DNA of 18,257 nucleotides, taken from positions 1 to 18,257 of the forward strand of contig JAKFDK010000036.1 in assembly GCA_036676195.1 (NCBI GenBank), written 5' to 3'. Of the stretch, positions 14,322 to 18,257 are shown one piece after another. The notes under the pieces were generated by a model. The model saw only the letters and a program-made list of their open reading frames with translations, was not told the DNA's origin and did no database searches. Both the position numbers and the translations under genes were made by a program. How positions within the stretch are numbered: the stretch's first letter is position 1; every line of letters begins with the position of its first letter. The DNA is from JAKFDK01 sp036676195. Lineage in GTDB: Bacteria > Bacillota > Sulfobacillia > Symbiobacteriales > ZC4RG38.

Positions 14322-14666
14322 ATGCACGGCGATGCGCTCACCCCGGTTGCCGCCCAGGTGCTCAGGCTCAGGGACACCCACGGTAACCCCATTACCCGGA
14401 GCTGGTCGGCCAACTTTGAGGACGTCCCGTATCCGGATCAGCCGGAACTGATTCTGCAAGATGCCATTCAGGCCATTGGCGCGACCCGGGTTTCCTCTGG
14501 CAGTGGCGTACCCTTCGTTAACCTGATTACACCGGGGCCGTTGGGCGACCCGGCCGGCTACCTCATCCCCGCACTGCGCCAGGCTCTGGGAGAATCCGTT
14601 GCGTTTGAGGAAGCCGGCCAGTGCGACTGTGGCGGTTACGTGGTCCGCTGCTGGCGCCTGGCCTGA
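14322..14666 (+). CDS. Small CGCGG-like cysteine protein (114 aa)
   Basis: ATG 14322 follows AGGGAGGT by seven nucleotides; GTG 14313 is in frame but overlaps that site. The sequence resembles, from memory, the CGCGG family described as putative radical-SAM-modified peptides: an SWSANFE segment (27-33), PELILQDAI, PFVNLITPGPLGDPAGYLIPAL, and a C-terminal QCDCGGYVVRC with C101, C103 and C110. Here the motif is CDCGG rather than CGCGG. No radical SAM gene is visible in the window, so modification is speculative; the cysteines could instead bind a metal. The next gene, 69 bp downstream on the same strand, encodes a molybdoenzyme, possibly in one operon. Confidence 0.7.
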   Translation: MHGDALTPVAAQVLRLRDTHGNPITRSWSANFEDVPYPDQPELILQDAIQAIGATRVSSGSGVPFVNLITPGPLGDPAGYLIPALRQALGESVAFEEAGQCDCGGYVVRCWRLA

Positions 14667-14735
14667 TTCTCCGCCCCGGCGTCTCGCAAACGGCCTGACA
14701 TACATAACCGGACGAAGAGAGGAGGCCATTAACCG

Positions 14736-15278
14736 GTGGAACCGCAAGAACTCCCGGACCTGCCCAGCTATCCTCCGACCATTGCGCCCCTGGATCCGGC
14801 CACTTTCCGCTTGCGCGTGGAGGGCGCCGTTTCCTCTCCCTTGCTGCTCTCGCTGGAGGAGATCAAGGCGTTTCCCAGCGTGACGGTAACCAGTGATTTT
14901 CACTGTTTGGAAGGTTGGGTGGTGCGGGACAAGTCCTGGCAGGGCATTTCCCTTGCCGCCGTGCTGCAACGGGCCGGCCTGGAGCCGGCCGCCCGGTACG
15001 TGGCCGTATATGCGGCGGATCATGACGGCGAATACAGCGTACTGCTGGATCGGGAGCAGGCCCTGGACCCGACATCGGTCCTGGCCCTGGCCAAAGACGG
15101 CAAGTTCCTGAGCCACGGACACGGGGCCCCCCTGCGCCTGCAGATTCCCGGCGCCGAATGTTTTACGCAGGTCAAGTGGGTGGTACGCCTGGAGGCCCGT
15201 ACCGAAGCGATGGAGGCCAAGGGACCCGGCATTGCGCTGGCACGGTTGCAGGAGTTGAAGGCGTCGGGGCAGCGCTAG
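14736..15278 (+). CDS. Molybdopterin-dependent oxidoreductase, sulfite-oxidase fold
   Basis: The 180-residue product is a stand-alone catalytic domain of the sulfite oxidase/YedY superfamily. C57 in DFHCLEGW is at the position of the molybdenum-ligating cysteine. HGHGAPLRLQIPG and FTQVKWV (143-149) match the conserved pterin-contact and KxVKW-like end of the domain. No Tat or other signal peptide, heme domain or dimerisation domain is present, so it should be cytoplasmic. The electron partner and substrate are not evident. GTG 14736 is the only start after an in-frame stop at 14730, with GGAGG ten nucleotides upstream. It probably shares a transcript with the CGCGG-like gene. Confidence 0.88.
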   Translation: MEPQELPDLPSYPPTIAPLDPATFRLRVEGAVSSPLLLSLEEIKAFPSVTVTSDFHCLEGWVVRDKSWQGISLAAVLQRAGLEPAARYVAVYAADHDGEYSVLLDREQALDPTSVLALAKDGKFLSHGHGAPLRLQIPGAECFTQVKWVVRLEARTEAMEAKGPGIALARLQELKASGQR

Positions 15279-15300
15279 TCAGACACTACCCTGAAAACGG

Positions 15301-15334
15301 ACACCGCCCGCGGGATCTCCCCCGCGGGCGGTGT
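15301..15334. terminator. Bidirectional terminator between the molybdoenzyme and chemoreceptor genes
   Basis: ACACCGCCCGCGGG (15301-15314) pairs perfectly over 14 bp with 15321-15334 around a six-base loop. It lies 22 bp after the molybdoenzyme stop and 11 bp after the convergent chemoreceptor gene. A T run (CGTTTTC) follows on the minus strand. Confidence 0.85.
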
Positions 15335-15345
15335 GTTGCTGCCCA

Positions 15346-17628
15346 TCAGACCTTGAACCGAACCACCTGCTGCTCCAGGTCCCGGGCCACGTCAGCCAGG
15401 CTACGGGCAGCGGCGTTAACCTGCTCAGCCGAAGCGCTCATGCCCTCCACCATGGCCGCCACCTTGGCGGCAGCGCCGGCGTTCTCCTGGGTCAGGTGGG
15501 TCACCTGCCCCACCGACTCGGTCACCTGTGCCGTGCCGGCAGCCATCTGCTCGGTGGCCGCTGTGCTCTCTTCGGTCACGGCGGCCACGCTGTCGAAGGC
15601 CCGGACCACCAGATCGGCATTGCCCCGCACCTGGTGCGCCGCATCGGAAATGTGCCGGACGCCCCGGGCCGCCTGATCGGCCACCTGCAGGATGTCCTGC
15701 AGGGAGCGGCCCGCGGCCGCCGCCATCTGGCTGCCGGCCTGGACCTCGGCGGTGCCCGCTTCCATGGCCCTGACGGCTTCAGCGGTCCGGGCCTGAATGT
15801 TGTTGATCAGTTGCGTGATTTCATTGGCCGACCTGGCCGAGCGTTCGGCCAGCTTGCGCACCTCATCGGCCACCACCGCAAAGCCCCGACCGTGTTCCCC
15901 GGCCCGGGCCGCCTCAATGGCGGCATTCAGGGCCAACAAGTTGGTCTGGTCGGCAATCTCGGAAATGACCTGGGTAATGGCACCGATCTGCGCCGAAAGC
16001 TGCTCCAGGTTGCGGATACGCTCCGCCGTTTCTCCCACCACGTGTTCGATCCGCCCCATGCCGTCTACGGTGCGCTCCACCACGTCGGCGCCGCTCTGGG
16101 CGGCCGCCGCCGCTTCGCTGGCACCTTCCGCCACGCGGCGGGCGTTGCCGGCCACGCCTTCGATGGCCTCCACCATCTGGCGCAGCAGATGGGAAGCCTG
16201 CTGCACTTCCCCGGCGGTGGTCTGGGAACCGGCCGCAATTTGCCCGATGGTCTGGCGCAACTCCTCTATGGTCAGCCGCATCTGATCCGACGCCGCTGCC
16301 TGCTTGGCCGCCCCGTCCGCCACCTGTCCCACCGACTGCACAGCACTTTGGATGTCAGTGGAGGAATGCCCGGTGACTTGCACGATTTCCTCCGATGCCG
16401 CCAGTACCGCTGCAGTGGAGGCCGTAACCCCCTGAATCAGCCGGCGCAGATTCTGCACCATGTCGTTGAAGCGTTCAGCCAGCACCTGCAGTTCGTCGCG
16501 GCTGGTGATCACCGCCGGTTCCACCGTCAGATCGCCTTCCGCCACCCGCTGCACATGAGCCGTAAGGGCCAGCAGCGGCGCCGTCAGCCGGCGGGTCATC
16601 AGAAAGGTCACCATAAAAACCAGCAGGGCCGCCACCGGCAGGATCATCAGCATGGTATTGAAGTTTTTCACGCCATCGATGCTGGCTTTCTGCAATTCTG
16701 CCGCGGGTACCAGCACCCCGACCGAATAGCCGGTACTGGCTACCGCGGCGAAGGAAACCTGGTGGGATATGTCATTTATGGTCACCTTGCGCAGCCCGGT
16801 GGCACCAGTGGTCATTTGCTGGCCGACTTCGGCCATCGCCCCACCAAGAATGTCCTTGATATTGGTCTTGAGCAGCAGGTTCTGGTCGGGGTGAGCAATC
16901 AGGGCGCCGTCCGGGTCCACCATGAAAGCATAGCCCGTGTCCCCAACCCGGACCTCGCTGAGGAGGTGGGCCAGCATGACCAGTTCCATGTCCATGTTGA
17001 CTGTGCCAATGATGCGGTCGCCGGCGCCCCGCAGCGGCACGGAAACGGTCACCATGTTGACGTTGCGGCCGCCTTCATCAAAGTAAGGTTTGGTCCAGTG
17101 CACGCCCTCTTTTTCGATGGTGCGCCAGTACCACTCGTAGAGGGGGTCTGTGCCTTCGTTGTACTTGTAGGTGGTCAGGTCTGGGGTGACCGGTTCAGTG
17201 GCGCCGTTGTTGACCGTCCACCATGGCATCAGGCGCTCAACACCGGGCAACACATTCTTCTCCAGGGCAAAGTTAATACCGACAATATCCTTCAGGTGGG
17301 CTGCCTGCGTATCCCGCAGCAGATTGTTGGCCAGCGCCAGTAGTTGCTCCTGGTCCAGCTTGCCATCCTGCCATTCCCGGAACAATCCGGACAGGGCTAC
17401 GGCAACCACCTTTGGGATTTCTTCCTTTTCGCGCAGGAACGCGTCCATCTTGCCGGTAATGGCCTGGGCCTGGGCCTGCACTTCCCGCTGCACCAAACCG
17501 CTGACCAGCACCTGGTTCTGGTTCAGCAGAACACGACCACTGTTCACGCTCCATACAGTCAGGAGCAATGAAGCCAGACTGACACCCATCATCCAGATCA
17601 GCCATTTGGTGCGCAGGGAGAGCCGCAC
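15346..17628 (-). CDS. Methyl-accepting chemotaxis protein with dCache sensor
   Basis: The roughly 760-residue receptor has a first membrane helix (about residues 9-28), an extracytoplasmic double-Cache domain (about 50-310) and a second helix (about 325-345). A HAMP domain with TRRLTAPL and GDLTVEP follows, then a long methyl-accepting coiled coil. Its hairpin tip, EIADQTNLLALNAAIEAARAG, binds CheA/CheW. The Cache domain shows GTVNMDMEL and GDTGYAFMVDPDGALIAHP. In the ligand loop DPLYEWYW, the arginine of the usual PRxRPWY is absent, so the standard amino-acid-binding motif is not intact. GTG 17628 has GGAG eight nucleotides upstream; GTG 17637 would add three residues. The ligand is unknown. 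The gene is monocistronic, with a terminator shared with the molybdoenzyme gene. Confidence 0.95.
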   Translation of the reverse strand: MRLSLRTKWLIWMMGVSLASLLLTVWSVNSGRVLLNQNQVLVSGLVQREVQAQAQAITGKMDAFLREKEEIPKVVAVALSGLFREWQDGKLDQEQLLALANNLLRDTQAAHLKDIVGINFALEKNVLPGVERLMPWWTVNNGATEPVTPDLTTYKYNEGTDPLYEWYWRTIEKEGVHWTKPYFDEGGRNVNMVTVSVPLRGAGDRIIGTVNMDMELVMLAHLLSEVRVGDTGYAFMVDPDGALIAHPDQNLLLKTNIKDILGGAMAEVGQQMTTGATGLRKVTINDISHQVSFAAVASTGYSVGVLVPAAELQKASIDGVKNFNTMLMILPVAALLVFMVTFLMTRRLTAPLLALTAHVQRVAEGDLTVEPAVITSRDELQVLAERFNDMVQNLRRLIQGVTASTAAVLAASEEIVQVTGHSSTDIQSAVQSVGQVADGAAKQAAASDQMRLTIEELRQTIGQIAAGSQTTAGEVQQASHLLRQMVEAIEGVAGNARRVAEGASEAAAAAQSGADVVERTVDGMGRIEHVVGETAERIRNLEQLSAQIGAITQVISEIADQTNLLALNAAIEAARAGEHGRGFAVVADEVRKLAERSARSANEITQLINNIQARTAEAVRAMEAGTAEVQAGSQMAAAAGRSLQDILQVADQAARGVRHISDAAHQVRGNADLVVRAFDSVAAVTEESTAATEQMAAGTAQVTESVGQVTHLTQENAGAAAKVAAMVEGMSASAEQVNAAARSLADVARDLEQQVVRFKV

Positions 17629-17752
17629 TGTTTCCACTCCGTTTCCGTTCGTTGCTGCGTAGAGAGGCGATCAATGATTGGATTGATACCTGCCTCAGTT
17701 AGGAACTATATATTCCATTCGAAGGTTACACTTCCTTGTACTTGCCATGCAT

Positions 17753-17968
17753 TTAGAGAATCGAAATCACGAAGAACGGAGCCCCGCCTTTTACCGTTGT
17801 GTGCCGGTCGTGACCAGCGTGCAGGCTATGGTATGGGCAAGCGTGCGGGTCCTTGGGATCCCGGCAGTCAAGCCCGGATACGGCCGGCTTCTCGCTGACG
17901 CCGGTACGCCGGAGCGCGGCCTGGGTGATGATCACCACCAGTAACAGGCCCGTCATTAGCAGAGCCAC
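17753..17968 (-). CDS. Doubtful small membrane-anchored ORF (71 aa)
   Basis: A GTG-initiated ORF between the rRNA terminator and the chemoreceptor gene encodes a hydrophobic N-terminal segment (LLMTGLLLVVIITQAAL) followed by a polar, His/Cys-containing tail (CRDPKDPHACPYHSLHAGH). The first helix could anchor it in the membrane. No clear ribosome binding site precedes GTG 17968 or ATG 17956. No family is recognised, and chance in high-GC DNA is a real possibility. The rest of 17638-17990 has nothing else convincing, apart from an A/T-rich patch near 17700-17720 that may hold the chemoreceptor promoter. Confidence 0.3.
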   Translation of the reverse strand: MALLMTGLLLVVIITQAALRRTGVSEKPAVSGLDCRDPKDPHACPYHSLHAGHDRHTTVKGGAPFFVISIL

Positions 17969-17992
17969 CGTGACGAAAGAACGGGCGATTTG

Positions 17993-18029
17993 ACCAGCGC
18001 GTCAGCGCTGGTGCGGGTTTTACCTTTTT
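17993..18029 (+). terminator. Hairpin with plus-strand T runs
   Basis: ACCAGCGC (17993-18000) pairs perfectly with 18005-18012 around GTCA. On the plus strand it is followed by TTTT and TTTTT runs. No plus-strand gene is obvious upstream, so it may protect the rRNA operon from opposing transcription, or act as a back-up structure on the minus strand. Confidence 0.4.
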
Positions 18030-18052
18030 GCACCGCATATGTCCTGACAATG

Positions 18053-18093
18053 AAACGGACGGCCCGGCGTGTTGTACGCCGGGCCGTCCGTTT
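18053..18093 (-). terminator. rRNA operon terminator
   Basis: A perfect 18-bp stem (18053-18070 with 18076-18093) with a five-base loop lies about 40 bp after the 5S rRNA 3' end. It is followed on the minus strand by TTTCATTGT. A second, smaller hairpin, TTCCGGCA/TGCCGGAA (18104-18111 and 18119-18126), lies between it and 5S and may be a processing signal. Confidence 0.85.
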
Positions 18094-18135
18094 GGCCCAA
18101 TGGTTCCGGCAGTAGGATTGCCGGAATAAATTAGC

Positions 18136-18251
18136 TCGGGCATCGACCTGCTCTCCCGAGGGCTTGCGCCCTCAGTACCATCGGCCCTGCAGCGCTTCGC
18201 TTCCGTGTTCGGAATGGGAACGGGCGGGTCCGCTGCGGTATAGACACCCGA
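18136..18251 (-). rRNA. rrf: 5S ribosomal RNA
   Basis: The minus strand contains the universal 5S core CCCGTTCCCATTCCGAACACGG, split here as CCCGTTCCC and CCGAACACGG, then GCCGATGGTACT and GGGAGAGCAGGTC. The ends TCGGG (18251-18247) and CCCGA (18140-18136) close helix I, giving about 116 nt, the usual size, so the gene is complete or nearly so at the window edge. It should be the last gene of an rRNA operon extending to the right. Confidence 0.93.
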
Positions 18252-18257
18252 AAGGTG

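Noticed and set aside
14142..15122. Long minus-strand ORF (326 codons)
   Set aside because: It is antisense to the CGCGG-like and molybdoenzyme genes and covers the marR promoter; it has no recognisable motif and no good ribosome binding site. High GC opens such frames.
15331..17343. 670-codon plus-strand ORF
   Set aside because: It is the complement of the chemoreceptor gene; its His/Gly/Arg-rich low-complexity composition is typical of a shadow frame.
17674..17898. 74-codon plus-strand ORF
   Set aside because: No ribosome binding site, no recognisable domain, and mixed composition suggesting chance.
17868..18143. 91-codon minus-strand ORF
   Set aside because: It runs through the rRNA terminator and the stem-loop at 17993-18012 and has no motif.
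1..18257. CRISPR arrays, tRNA genes, IS elements, prophage or origin repeats
   Set aside because: I saw no regularly spaced repeats, tRNA-like cloverleaf, transposase or integrase, or DnaA-box cluster; the only mobile element is the intron end at the left edge.

Overview
The window reads as a chromosomal segment of a high-GC, Gram-positive, probably spore-forming Firmicute, most like Symbiobacterium or a close relative. This is an inference from several things: the aroQ-pepP-efp gene order known from Bacillus, a CotA-type spore-coat laccase, a c-di-AMP (ydaO/yuaA) riboswitch, strong AGGAGG-type ribosome binding sites, frequent GTG and TTG starts, and high GC. No database search was possible.

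Layout, left to right. Positions 1-107 are the 3' end (domains V and VI) of a group II intron whose body lies outside the window. A 46-codon minus-strand ORF follows, then a CotA-like multicopper oxidase (394-2010), a bidirectional terminator and an 84-residue minus-strand ORF. A minus-strand housekeeping operon aroQ-pepP-efp occupies 4733-2623. Citrate synthase (4992-6284) is divergent from it and ends at a perfect-stem terminator.

The most interesting part is the minus-strand block 14097-6342. A MarR-family regulator carries palindromic operators in its own promoter and a third copy before the next gene, an ArsA/Get3-like ATPase, which is followed by an 82-residue protein. Then come a strong sigma-A-type promoter, a c-di-AMP riboswitch with a rho-independent terminator, and a tightly coupled four-gene operon. 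Its genes are an opine-dehydrogenase-family enzyme, a cobalamin-binding protein with a glutamate-mutase-E-like C-terminus, an AsnB-type glutamine-dependent amidotransferase and a SAM-dependent methyltransferase. I propose this as an undescribed c-di-AMP-controlled biosynthetic system, perhaps for an osmolyte-like or opine/amide-type small molecule. The product is unknown.

To the right, on the plus strand, are a small CGCGG-like cysteine protein and a stand-alone sulfite-oxidase-fold molybdoenzyme behind a CRP/FNR-type palindrome. They converge with a minus-strand dCache chemoreceptor (17628-15346). The window ends with a 5S rRNA gene on the minus strand (about 18251-18136) and its strong terminator, so an rRNA operon lies to the right.
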